Source: Natronospirillum sp965602035
Lineage (GTDB): Bacteria > Pseudomonadota > Gammaproteobacteria > Pseudomonadales > Natronospirillaceae
Reading direction: 5' to 3'
NCBI GenBank assembly: GCA_965602035.1
Contig: OZ271919.1
Coordinates: forward strand, 2,108,001-2,172,000
DNA length: 64,000 nt
Under the pieces are notes generated by a model. That model was not told the DNA's origin and made no database searches. It saw only the letters and a program-made list of their open reading frames with translations. The number at the start of each line of letters is the position of its first letter. Position 1 is the first letter of the stretch. The translations under genes were made by a program, and so were the position numbers. Below, in pieces: positions 1 through 7,655 of the stretch.

Positions 1-122
1 AGCTTGTGCAATTGGGATTGGACCAGGGCAAGGAAATTCTCCTCCGCACCATCACGGAGGTGTCGCCCCCGGTCAAAAATGCTGGCCAGTTGATCGGTGA
101 ATTGGTCACGCCTGCGGTTCAT
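1..122 (-). CDS. ubiK: UbiK/YqiC-family ubiquinone biosynthesis accessory factor, 5' part
   Basis: Only the first 40 codons are inside the window; the gene continues past the left edge. The ATG (122..120) has AAGGGGA about 8 bases upstream. The product begins MNRRRDQFTDQLASIFDRG and continues with GAEENFLALVQSQLHK, the pattern of the N-terminal half of the BMFP/UbiK family: a short coiled-coil protein that helps the UbiJ-containing complex make ubiquinone under oxygen. In Pseudomonas the same gene lies next to glnK-amtB, which supports the call. It is divergent from glnK, so their control regions share the 360-bp gap. The C-terminal coiled coil cannot be checked here. Confidence 0.75.
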   Translation of the reverse strand, partial: MNRRRDQFTDQLASIFDRGRHLRDGAEENFLALVQSQLHK

Positions 123-250
123 ATATCTGTTCCCCTTCTGTGCCGACGCCGTTGCCAGCCGCTTTCAGTGCCTGTGAGAATCCTGCGGGTCATCCTCTCC
201 GGACCAGACCGGTGCAACTGCACCAATATCAGTCACCAGCGAAGTTGATG

Positions 251-266
251 TGCACTTTTTTGGGGC
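251..266 (+). promoter_or_regulatory. candidate NtrC enhancer site
   Basis: The sequence GCACT-TTTTT-GGGGC differs at one position from the NtrC pattern GCACY-N5-GGTGC. It lies about 100 bp before the expected transcription start of glnK, a usual enhancer distance for sigma-54 promoters. The match is by eye. Confidence 0.4.
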
Positions 267-331
267 GCCTACACGCCCGATCACGCCGCCGTTTGGTGCG
301 CACCCCCCGTATGGCGCGGTTTACAGGAAGT

Positions 332-347
332 TGGCATACCCGATGCA
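332..347 (+). promoter_or_regulatory. sigma-54 promoter of glnK-amtB
   Basis: TGGCAT-N5-ATGCA matches the -24/-12 consensus TGGCAC-N5-TTGCA, with the invariant GG and GC exactly ten bases apart. Transcription would start near 358 and run into glnK at 485. RpoN/NtrC control of glnK-amtB is well established in proteobacteria, so sequence and context agree. Confidence 0.7.
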
Positions 348-484
348 GTGTCCAACCCGAGTCTCACCGGTAGGTGCGCCAGCGGCTCCTCTGATGAGGG
401 GCAGTTTAGCAAGCTGGCTGACAGCGAGCGAGCAGCGCGGTGCGATTTACCCGTATTGTTCAAACAACGAGTGGAGAGGGTGTT

Positions 485-823
485 ATGAAATTAGTATCGG
501 CAATTATCAAGCCTTACAAGCTTGATGATGTGCGTGAAGCCCTGTCGGACATAGGCGTCCAGGGCATCACAGTCACTGAGGTCAAGGGGTTCGGCCGCCA
601 GAAAGGGCATACTGAACTGTACCGCGGTGCCGAGTACGTCGTGGACTTCCTGCCCAAGGTCAAAGTGGAAATCGCGATCAGTGAAGAATCGCTTGACCAG
701 GTGCTGGAAGCCATTACGAAAGCCGCCAATACCGGCAAGATCGGCGACGGTAAGATCTTTGTCTCGGAACTCGAGCAGGCGATCCGTATCCGTACCGGCG
801 AAACCGGCAAAGACGCCATTTAA
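485..823 (+). CDS. glnK: PII nitrogen regulatory protein GlnK
   Basis: A 112-residue PII signal protein. It senses 2-oxoglutarate and ATP/ADP and, when deuridylylated, plugs the AmtB channel. The T-loop carries the uridylylation target Tyr51 in GAEYVVDF, and the C-terminal signature TGKIGDGKIFV is near residues 83-93. The ATG at 485 follows GGAGAGGG; an upstream in-frame ATG at 440 would add a tail not found in PII proteins. amtB starts 20 bases after the stop, so the two genes form an operon behind a sigma-54 promoter. A second, very similar PII gene lies on the other side of amtB. Confidence 0.93.
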   Translation: MKLVSAIIKPYKLDDVREALSDIGVQGITVTEVKGFGRQKGHTELYRGAEYVVDFLPKVKVEIAISEESLDQVLEAITKAANTGKIGDGKIFVSELEQAIRIRTGETGKDAI

Positions 824-843
824 GGCAGGAGGAGACCTGAACC

Positions 844-2106
844 ATGGAACAATTGAACCATATCTTCGAACTGCAGTACGCCATGGACACCTTTTATTTC
901 CTGGTCTGTGGCGCACTGGTAATGTGGATGGCGGCCGGGTTCGCCATGCTCGAAGCCGGCCTTGTGCGGGCAAAGAACACAACCGAGATTCTTGCCAAGA
1001 ACTTCTCGCTGTTTGCCATCGCCAGCATCATGTACATGGTGATTGGCTATGACCTGATGTACGGCGGCGGGGTCTTCCTGTCCGGTACTGTCGGTGCTGC
1101 GGACGCGGAAGCGGTCCTGGCTGCATCGCAGGAAGCCGGCTTCGCCAACATGGGTGAATACTCCGGTGCCTCAGACTTCTTCTTCCAGGTCGTCTTTGTT
1201 GCGACAGCGATGTCGATTGTCTCCGGTGCCGTTGCAGAGCGCATGAAGCTCTGGGCATTCCTGGCATTTGCGGTTGTCATGACCGGTATCATCTATCCGG
1301 TGCAGGGCGGCTGGACCTGGGGCGGCCAGTCTGTGTTCGGCCTGTATTCACTGAACTACTCTGACTACGCCGGTTCCGGCATTGTGCACATGGCAGGTGC
1401 GGCTGCAGCACTGGCCGGTGTCCTTGTACTGGGTCCACGTAAGGGCAAGTACGGCAAGAACGGTGAAATCAACGCTATTCCGGGCGCAAACATGCCACTG
1501 GCTACACTGGGTACGTTCATCCTGTGGATGGGCTGGTTCGGCTTCAACGGCGGCTCCACCCTGAAATTGGGCGGTATTGATGTGGCCAACGAAGTGGCGA
1601 ACGTGTTCGTCAACACCAACATGGCAGCCTCTGGCGGCGCGATTGCGGCGCTGATCATGGCCCGGGTGCTGTTCAAGAAGGCAGACCTGACCATGATTCT
1701 CAACGGCGCGCTGGCCGGCCTGGTTGCGATTACTGCCGACCCGGCTTCTCCGTCTGCGCTGGCCGCAACGCTGATTGGCGCTGTTGGCGGTATCATTGTC
1801 GTGCTGGCGATTGTCGGATTCGACAAAATCAAGATCGATGATCCGGTCGGTGCTATCTCGGTGCACGGCGTTGTCGGTATCTGGGGTGTCATGGCCGTGC
1901 TGCTGACCAACAGTGGTGCGTCGTTCAGCGGTCAGGTTGTTGGCCTGCTGACGATCTTTGTCTGGACATTCGTGGCCTCGCTCATTGTATGGCTGATTCT
2001 CAAGGCTGTTATGGGTATCCGCGTGTCCGAGGAAGACGAGTACGAAGGTGTGGACCTCTCCGAATGCGGCCTGCCGGCCTATCCGGAGTTCACCTCCAGC
2101 AAGTAA
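844..2106 (+). CDS. amtB: ammonium transporter AmtB
   Basis: Inner-membrane Amt/Rh channel of 420 residues moving ammonium inward. Hydrophobic segments run through the whole protein, consistent with about 11 membrane spans. The pore twin-histidine pair appears as His182 in GIVHMAGAAAA and His341 in SVHGVVGIWG. The ATG follows AGGAGG at 828-833. The gene ends in a clean intrinsic terminator at 2134, so the following PII gene is probably transcribed separately. GlnK binding to the cytoplasmic face is the expected control. Confidence 0.94.
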   Translation: MEQLNHIFELQYAMDTFYFLVCGALVMWMAAGFAMLEAGLVRAKNTTEILAKNFSLFAIASIMYMVIGYDLMYGGGVFLSGTVGAADAEAVLAASQEAGFANMGEYSGASDFFFQVVFVATAMSIVSGAVAERMKLWAFLAFAVVMTGIIYPVQGGWTWGGQSVFGLYSLNYSDYAGSGIVHMAGAAAALAGVLVLGPRKGKYGKNGEINAIPGANMPLATLGTFILWMGWFGFNGGSTLKLGGIDVANEVANVFVNTNMAASGGAIAALIMARVLFKKADLTMILNGALAGLVAITADPASPSALAATLIGAVGGIIVVLAIVGFDKIKIDDPVGAISVHGVVGIWGVMAVLLTNSGASFSGQVVGLLTIFVWTFVASLIVWLILKAVMGIRVSEEDEYEGVDLSECGLPAYPEFTSSK

Positions 2107-2133
2107 TCCGGGCTTTACTGACCGGAAATACGG

Positions 2134-2159
2134 AAAGGCGCCCATGGGGCGCCTTTTTT
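2134..2159 (+). terminator. intrinsic terminator after amtB
   Basis: A perfect 9-bp stem (AAGGCGCCC / GGGCGCCTT) closes on a 3-base loop and is followed by six T residues, 28 bp after the amtB stop. Confidence 0.9.
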
Positions 2160-2233
2160 GTATGCAGACGGATGATTGTATACCGGCCCACGGCGGTGGT
2201 AATTTACAGCACAGCCAATCACAGGAGCGATTC

Positions 2234-2572
2234 ATGAAGCTGGTTACTGCGATCATCAAACCCTTCAAACTGGACGACGTTCGCGAAGCCCTCTCGGACC
2301 AGGGTGTACAGGGCATTACTGTCACCGAGGTCAAAGGCTTCGGGCGCCAGAAAGGGCACACAGAGCTGTACCGTGGTGCCGAATACGTAGTGGACTTTCT
2401 GCCCAAGGTCAAAGTGGAAATCGCCGTGTCCGATGACGCACTGGACAATGTACTCGATGTCATTTCCAAGGCTGCCAACACAGGCAAAATCGGCGACGGC
2501 AAGATCTGGGTCAGCAACCTCGACCAGGTCGTTCGCATCCGCACCGGAGAAACCGACCGCGATGCTCTTTAG
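2234..2572 (+). CDS. second PII nitrogen regulatory protein (GlnK/GlnB paralogue)
   Basis: A 112-residue PII protein nearly identical to the first one, with Tyr51 in GAEYVVDF and TGKIGDGKIWV near the C-terminus. Changes cluster in the second half (VSDDALDNVLDV, DRDAL). The ATG at 2234 follows AGGAG. A possible sigma-70 promoter, TTGTAT-N18-TAATTT, starts near 2177 after the amtB terminator, so this copy may be expressed independently of nitrogen limitation. The stop overlaps the spoT stop on the other strand. Whether it acts as GlnB or a second GlnK cannot be told from sequence. Confidence 0.9.
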   Translation: MKLVTAIIKPFKLDDVREALSDQGVQGITVTEVKGFGRQKGHTELYRGAEYVVDFLPKVKVEIAVSDDALDNVLDVISKAANTGKIGDGKIWVSNLDQVVRIRTGETDRDAL

Positions 2573-4701
2573 CGGCTGATGCGGTACACCCGAACCACTT
2601 CGCGGAGCAGCCGCAACCGCCGCATCACCTGCGCCAGGTGGCGGCGGTCATTCACATTGACGCTGACATGCAACTGGCTCACTACGGCATCACGTTCCTC
2701 CATGTGAACCGTATCGATGTTCGAGCCGGCGTCCGCGATCGTCGAGGCGACCGTTGCCAGCACACCACGCTGGTTGTGCACCACAATGCGCAGGTCGGCA
2801 TGAAACTCCCCGCCCATGTCGTCGTCCCAGTCCAGGTGCACACAGCGCTGTTGGTCGCCACGTAACTCGGCGATATTGCGACAGGTCTCACGATGAATCA
2901 CGAGCCCCTTTCCTTTCGTGATCAGGCCGACAATAGGGTCGCCGGGTATCGGCGAGCAGCACCGGGCGTAATTCAATGCCATTTTTTCGGTGCCCTTGAG
3001 GGCCACCGGTGACGCCTTCTCTGACACCGGGCCGGCATCGGCCCGCGCGGCCACCGATGCCTGCTGCGCCAGACGTTTGGCAACAACAAAGCCAAGCCGG
3101 GTCCCCAGCCCGATGTCCTGCAGCAGCACTTCCTGCGACGGCAACTCCAGATCACTCAGAAGCTGGTTCCACTGACTGCGGGTTATCCGCTCTATGGACA
3201 GACCGAACTGGTGCAGCGACCGGGACAGCAATTTGCGACCGATCTCTTCCGACTCTTCAGCGTGCACCGATTTCAGGTAATGGCGAATCGCACTCTTGGC
3301 CTTTCCGGTGACCACGAAATTGAGCCAGGCGGTGTTCGGCCGCGCCGTTTTGGTGGTGATGATCTTGACGGAGTCACCACTCTCAAGCGGCTGACTCAGT
3401 GGCCAGTACTTGTGGTTGACCAGACAACCAACGCAACTGTTGCCGATATCCGTGTGTACGGCATAGGCAAAATCCACGGGCGTGGCACCGCGCGGCAGTT
3501 CCATGATCCGGCCCTTGGGTGTGAAAACGTAGATCTCATCGGGGAACAGGTCCACCTTGACGTGTTCAATGAACTCAATACTGCTGTTTGCCTGCTGCTG
3601 AATCTCCAGCAACGAATTGATCCAGCGCCGTGCTCTGGCCTGAGCCGGTGTCGGGTTGTCGGAATCATTTTCCTTGTACAGCCAATGGGCGGCGATGCCA
3701 TGGTTTGCCATGGCGTCCATATCAGCGGTACGGATCTGAATCTCGATATTGACCCCGTTGAACCCAACCACGGTGGTGTGCAGGCTCTGATACCCATTGA
3801 CCTTGGGCACAGCAATATAGTCCTTGAACCGTTTGAATACCGGTTTGAACAGGCTGTGTACCGCGCCCAGCGCCTTGTAACAGTCGTCGATGGACTGAGT
3901 CACAATACGGAACGCGTAAACATCCATGATCTCGCGGAATGGTTTCCGTTGCTCATGCATTTTCTGGTAAATGCCGAACAGGTGTTTCTCCCGCCCGAAC
4001 ACCTGGGCCTGCTCCAGACTGAACTCAGCCAGACGCTTTTCGAGGGCCGTCTGAACCTGATCCACAATCTCACGTCGGTTACCCCGGTAGCGCGTTATTG
4101 CCGACGAAATGGACCGGGCCCGCATGGGGTAAATCGCGGCGAACGCCAGGTTTTCCAGCTCGACGCGAATATCATTGATACCAAGGCGCTGTGCGATCGG
4201 GGCGTAGATATCGAGGGTTTCCTGGGCGATCCGTCGCTTCTTTTCCGGCTTGAGCGGTGCCAGTGTCCGCATGTTGTGCAACCGGTCCGCCAGCTTGACG
4301 ATAATGACGCGCAGGTCTTTCGCCATTGCCATGGCCATCTTCTGGAAGTTCTCTGCCATTTCATGGCGCTTGTCTTCGAATTCGAGATGGGTCAGCTTGC
4401 TGACACCATCAACCAGGCTGGCCACCCCGTCACCGAACTGTGCTGCCATGGCTTCCCGGGTCATCGGGGTGTCTTCCAGCACATCGTGGAGCATTGCAGC
4501 CATCAGACTCTGATGGTCCATATGCATGGTCGCCAGAATATTGGCGACAGCGAGCGGGTGCATAATATAGGGCTCTTTGCTGGCCCGTTTCTGGCCGTAA
4601 TGAGCCTGTTCGGCGAAATAATAAGCTCTCTGGATACGCTGGATGTTGTCCGCGCTTAAGTAATCCTGCAGGCGATGGGCGAGAGCGTCTATGGTTGGCA
4701 C
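2569..4701 (-). CDS. spoT: bifunctional (p)ppGpp synthetase/hydrolase SpoT
   Basis: A 710-residue RelA/SpoT homologue. The N-terminal HD hydrolase domain is intact (His72-Asp73 in LHDVLEDTP). A synthetase-type domain with the motif KDYIAVPKVNGYQSLH follows, then TGS (begins VDLFPDEIYVFTPKG), a conserved-cysteine region (ARCCSPIPGDPI) and a C-terminal ACT domain. This order and length are typical of SpoT, which degrades and weakly makes ppGpp. The start is GTG at 4701 with only a weak Shine-Dalgarno. It lies downstream of gmk and rpoZ, the usual gammaproteobacterial order. Confidence 0.94.
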   Translation of the reverse strand: MPTIDALAHRLQDYLSADNIQRIQRAYYFAEQAHYGQKRASKEPYIMHPLAVANILATMHMDHQSLMAAMLHDVLEDTPMTREAMAAQFGDGVASLVDGVSKLTHLEFEDKRHEMAENFQKMAMAMAKDLRVIIVKLADRLHNMRTLAPLKPEKKRRIAQETLDIYAPIAQRLGINDIRVELENLAFAAIYPMRARSISSAITRYRGNRREIVDQVQTALEKRLAEFSLEQAQVFGREKHLFGIYQKMHEQRKPFREIMDVYAFRIVTQSIDDCYKALGAVHSLFKPVFKRFKDYIAVPKVNGYQSLHTTVVGFNGVNIEIQIRTADMDAMANHGIAAHWLYKENDSDNPTPAQARARRWINSLLEIQQQANSSIEFIEHVKVDLFPDEIYVFTPKGRIMELPRGATPVDFAYAVHTDIGNSCVGCLVNHKYWPLSQPLESGDSVKIITTKTARPNTAWLNFVVTGKAKSAIRHYLKSVHAEESEEIGRKLLSRSLHQFGLSIERITRSQWNQLLSDLELPSQEVLLQDIGLGTRLGFVVAKRLAQQASVAARADAGPVSEKASPVALKGTEKMALNYARCCSPIPGDPIVGLITKGKGLVIHRETCRNIAELRGDQQRCVHLDWDDDMGGEFHADLRIVVHNQRGVLATVASTIADAGSNIDTVHMEERDAVVSQLHVSVNVNDRRHLAQVMRRLRLLREVVRVYRISR

Positions 4702-4945
4702 GTTTTCCGGCGTCCGAGTGCGCGTTGAGAGTGAACCTTACAATCAATTCTATTGAATGCGGCGGGACAATAGCAATGTGTATAACTGCTGTTTACCTCC
4801 GGCAACGGCACTCGCCGGGACCGGTTCACCACGGGACAGCCTGCCGGGTGCTGCGATGTAAGCGGCACGGAGATGCGGACAGCCTGAATTCAGGAGGGCG
4901 GACACGGCGGCGCCGGCACTGGCACCGGCGCCGGGACAAGCAGAT
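4702..4945 (-). terminator. rpoZ-spoT spacer with GC hairpin
   Basis: This 244-bp spacer holds a strong inverted repeat, GGCGCCGG at 4909-4916 and CCGGCGCC at 4925-4932, 13 bases downstream of the rpoZ stop. There is no T run, so it is either a weak/Rho-assisted terminator or an mRNA-stabilising hairpin partly separating rpoZ from spoT. Nothing else was recognised. Confidence 0.45.
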
Positions 4946-5185
4946 TCAGGCGAGCGGGGAAACGTCCTCGTCCTGCTGTTGTGGTGTGGTCATGATTTCA
5001 TCCACGGTGATCCGGTCTTCAGCCAGTTCACGCAGTGCCAACACAGTCGGCTTGTCGTTGTCACGTGACACCCGTGGCTCCGCATTCATGTTGGCAATCT
5101 GGCGGGCACGCTTCGATGCTACCATGATCAGTTCAAATCGGTTGTCGACGTGCTGAAGACAATCTTCAACGGTCACTCGTGCCAT
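4946..5185 (-). CDS. rpoZ: RNA polymerase omega subunit
   Basis: A 79-residue omega subunit, which helps assemble RNA polymerase and contributes to its ppGpp site. The start MARVTVEDCLQHVDNRFELI is the family N-terminus and is preceded by AGAGGA 8 bases upstream; an in-frame ATG 18 bases earlier has no such site. The core ASKRARQIA and the acidic, variable tail are present. It sits between gmk and spoT. Confidence 0.93.
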   Translation of the reverse strand: MARVTVEDCLQHVDNRFELIMVASKRARQIANMNAEPRVSRDNDKPTVLALRELAEDRITVDEIMTTPQQQDEDVSPLA

Positions 5186-5237
5186 GCGGGTATCCTCTGA
5201 CAATGGTTTTCAGTGCGGCGAAGTGTACAAAATTCGC

Positions 5238-5891
5238 TCATGAACGCAACAGTTGTTGCAGTGTATCCGCGTGGAGACGCGTCTGCACCGGCGTCCGCAA
5301 CCGGCGTGCGATCAGAATAGAGCACATCTCATCAAGCGTCTGGTAGAAATCGTCATTGAACAGCAGGTAATCGTATTCCTCATAATGCGACATTTCGCTC
5401 ATGGCCTCGTTCATCCGTCGCTCGATTACCTCCGCGCTGTCCTGGGCGCGCTTTTCAAGCCGTTCACGCAAAGCGTCGAGTGAAGGCGGCAGAATAAATA
5501 ACCCACGACTGTCCGGAATCAGCTGCCGTACCTGACGGGCGCCCTGCCAGTCGATCTCGAGAATCACATCACGGCCACGCGCCAACTGCCCTTCCACATA
5601 ACTGCGTGACGTACCATAGTAGTTGCCGAAGACCTGTGCGTATTCCAGAAAATCGCCCTGTTTCACACGGTCCAGGAAGACCTCTGCGGAGACGAAATGG
5701 TAATGCTCACCATTGACCTCTCCCGGGCGCATCGGCCGCGTGGTATGCGAAATAGAGAGGTACGCAAAGCTCAATCGCTTGAGCAGGGCATTCACCAGAG
5801 AACTCTTGCCCGCACCGGAGGGTGCCGACACGATGTAGAGCGTTCCCGGACCGATTCCGGCATCAGCGTGTTGCAGGTCGGCGTCTGACAT
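5238..5891 (-). CDS. gmk: guanylate kinase
   Basis: A 217-residue guanylate kinase phosphorylating GMP to GDP. The P-loop SAPSGAGKSS lies at residues 22-31, followed by the GMP-binding signature beginning ISHTTRPMRPGEVNGEHYHF and the EIDWQGARQVR motif. Length is normal. ATG at 5891 with GGAG upstream. It is the first gene of the gmk-rpoZ-spoT group and is divergent from the sugar ABC operon. Confidence 0.95.
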   Translation of the reverse strand: MSDADLQHADAGIGPGTLYIVSAPSGAGKSSLVNALLKRLSFAYLSISHTTRPMRPGEVNGEHYHFVSAEVFLDRVKQGDFLEYAQVFGNYYGTSRSYVEGQLARGRDVILEIDWQGARQVRQLIPDSRGLFILPPSLDALRERLEKRAQDSAEVIERRMNEAMSEMSHYEEYDYLLFNDDFYQTLDEMCSILIARRLRTPVQTRLHADTLQQLLRS

Positions 5892-5993
5892 GGTGGTTCA
5901 GGGCTCCGGTAGATTGCGTCGGGTGAAGCATACTAGCACAGATGCCTGCTGACAGGCCGCAAGCGGCTATCCATTTCTTTTTAGTTGGTATTT

Positions 5994-6023
5994 TTGGCTC
6001 GTTAGAATTATTTAATCTAATAA
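5994..6023 (+). promoter_or_regulatory. candidate sigma-70 promoter of the sugar ABC operon
   Basis: TTGGCT (5994-5999), an 18-bp spacer and TAATAA (6018-6023) lie in an unusually AT-rich stretch (about 5970-6070) of the 293-bp gmk-aglE gap. A LacI-type palindrome sits just downstream. Confidence 0.45.
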
Positions 6024-6052
6024 AACGAAAAAACAGGGTTTAACATCCACGT

Positions 6053-6068
6053 TCTTAATCGTTTAAGA
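6053..6068. promoter_or_regulatory. LacI-family operator before aglE
   Basis: TCTTAATC-GTTTAAGA is a 16-bp palindrome with one mismatched pair and the central CG typical of LacI/GalR-family operators. It lies about 30 bp downstream of the candidate -10 box and 117 bp before the binding-protein gene, where a repressor would block elongation. The LacI-family gene at the end of the same cluster is the likely ligand. A weaker dyad, TTAGA-N9-TCTAA (6002-6020), overlaps the promoter spacer. Confidence 0.55.
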
Positions 6069-6184
6069 TCGGTAGCTGACAGTTACGCTTCGACTCTAAA
6101 AGCGATCATGGAAATGGCGCTCTGGCTAACTCCGTTACCCGGCGCGCCTTGGTTCACTGGAAAACACGTAATAGGAACACAACA

Positions 6185-7540
6185 ATGATAATGGTCTCGA
6201 AAAATACGCTCGCTGTAGCAATCGCATCGGCTGCGGTGGCCACAGGCGCCGCAGCGCAAAGCCTTCCTTACGAAATCGGCAGTGGTGATTTCAGCTGGGA
6301 ATGGTATGAAGAATTTGAGGGCAGGGACCTGTCCGGCGAGGTCGTAACCGTAGCCGGGCCCTGGCTTGGTGGTGAGCAGGAAACGTTCAATGAAGTACTC
6401 GCCTACTTCGAACGGGCCACCGGTGCCGACGTTCAGTACAGCGGCTCCGACAGCTTTGAGCAGCAGATTCAGGTAGATACCCGTGCCGGCAGCCCGCCGA
6501 ACATGGCGATTTTCCCGCAGCCGGGCCTGGCCTCAGACCTGGCAGCACAGGACCTGCTGACACCGCTGGGTTCCAATGCCGCGAACTGGGTGGCCGACAA
6601 CTTTGCGGCCGGTCAGTCATGGGTTGATCTGGCGACCTTCGAGAACAGTGCCGGCGAGGAAAACTTCTACGGCGTGTTCTATCGGGTCGACCTGAAGTCT
6701 CTGGTCTGGTACTCACCGGATAACTTCGCTGATTACGGGTACGAAGTACCGGAGACCATGGAAGAACTGCTCGCACTGACTGAGCAGATCGCCGCAGACG
6801 GTGAAACGCCCTGGAGCATCGGTCTGGGTTCTGGCGCTGCCACAGGCTGGCCGGCAACCGACTGGATCGAGGACATCCTGCTGCGTACCCAGCCGCCGTC
6901 TGTTTACGACCAGTGGGTCACCAACGAGATCCCGTTTGACGATCCGCGCATCGTTGAAGCTATCGAAATCTTCGGTGACATCGCCAAGAACCCGGATTAC
7001 GTGGCCGGTGGTCCCGCAGGTGTAGCGACTACCGACTTCCGTGATGCGCCCCAGGCCATTACCGACGTACCGCCGCGTGCCTTCATGCACAAGCAGGCAA
7101 GCTTCGTAACGGCCTTCTTCCCGGATGACGTTGTGGTAGGCGAAGACGTGGACTTCTTCTACTTCCCGGCGTTTGAAGAGAAAGACCTGGGCAACCCGGT
7201 TCTGGGTGCGGGTACGTTGATGTCAATCACTCGCGACTCATCAGCGACACGCGCACTGCTGCAGTACCTGCAGACACCGCTGGCACATGAGCTGTGGATG
7301 GCACAGGGTCAGTTCCTGTCCGCCCACCTCGGCGCCAACCCGGACACCTACGCCAACAATATCGTACGTCAGCAGGGTGAGATTCTGCGTAATGCAGACA
7401 CCTTCCGCTTCGACGCGTCTGACCTGATGCCGGGTGCCATCGGCGCCGGTACCTTCTGGACAGGCATGGTCGATTTCGTAGGCGGTGAGTCTGCAGAAAG
7501 CGTGGCTGAGTCCATCCAGCAGAGCTGGGAAAACCTGTAA
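6185..7540 (+). CDS. aglE: alpha-glucoside ABC transporter substrate-binding protein
   Basis: A 451-residue periplasmic solute-binding protein. A signal peptide of about 25 residues ends near GAAAQS. The mature part resembles AglE of Sinorhizobium-type alpha-glucoside importers (sucrose, trehalose, maltose), with VAGPWLGGEQETF and PRAFMHKQASFVTAFFP as recognisable segments. The ATG at 6185 follows AGGAAC; another ATG lies two codons later. It heads an operon with two permease genes. Substrate is inferred from family resemblance only. Confidence 0.85.
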   Translation: MIMVSKNTLAVAIASAAVATGAAAQSLPYEIGSGDFSWEWYEEFEGRDLSGEVVTVAGPWLGGEQETFNEVLAYFERATGADVQYSGSDSFEQQIQVDTRAGSPPNMAIFPQPGLASDLAAQDLLTPLGSNAANWVADNFAAGQSWVDLATFENSAGEENFYGVFYRVDLKSLVWYSPDNFADYGYEVPETMEELLALTEQIAADGETPWSIGLGSGAATGWPATDWIEDILLRTQPPSVYDQWVTNEIPFDDPRIVEAIEIFGDIAKNPDYVAGGPAGVATTDFRDAPQAITDVPPRAFMHKQASFVTAFFPDDVVVGEDVDFFYFPAFEEKDLGNPVLGAGTLMSITRDSSATRALLQYLQTPLAHELWMAQGQFLSAHLGANPDTYANNIVRQQGEILRNADTFRFDASDLMPGAIGAGTFWTGMVDFVGGESAESVAESIQQSWENL

Positions 7541-7568
7541 AGCCTTCAGGGATAACCCAAAGCGGAAA

Positions 7569-7619
7569 CGGCAGCCTTCGGGCTGCCGGTGACCCCGTGC
7601 CGACCGGGCGTCGGCACGG
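7569..7619 (+). terminator. two hairpins between binding protein and permease genes
   Basis: CGGCAGCC-TTCG-GGCTGCCG (7569-7588) closes with a stable UUCG tetraloop. A second 10-bp stem, CCGTGCCGAC/GTCGGCACGG (7595-7619), follows with only CTTTAT after it. Such structures after a binding-protein gene usually protect its mRNA and reduce read-through, giving more binding protein than permease. Confidence 0.7.
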
Positions 7620-7655
7620 CTTTATCACCCAATTATAAGAACCCGGAGGCTCACC

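Larger units (their letters stand above)
123..484. promoter_or_regulatory. ubiK-glnK divergent control region
   Basis: This 362-bp gap has no convincing gene. It holds a good sigma-54 promoter (332-347) and a probable NtrC site (251-266), described separately. It also contains two palindromes made of GGTGC/GCACC halves, at 211-224 (GGTGCA-N2-TGCACC) and 295-304 (GGTGCGCACC). These resemble NtrC half-sites in the reverse arrangement and may be auxiliary contacts. Short ORFs here lack ribosome-binding sites and recognisable domains. Confidence 0.55.

Noticed and set aside
1348..2544. 398-codon open frame opposite amtB and the second PII gene
   Set aside because: It is antisense to two well-conserved genes, has no domain, and arises from GC-biased codons.
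3211..4659. 482-codon open frame opposite spoT
   Set aside because: A shadow of spoT with no recognisable protein or ribosome-binding site.
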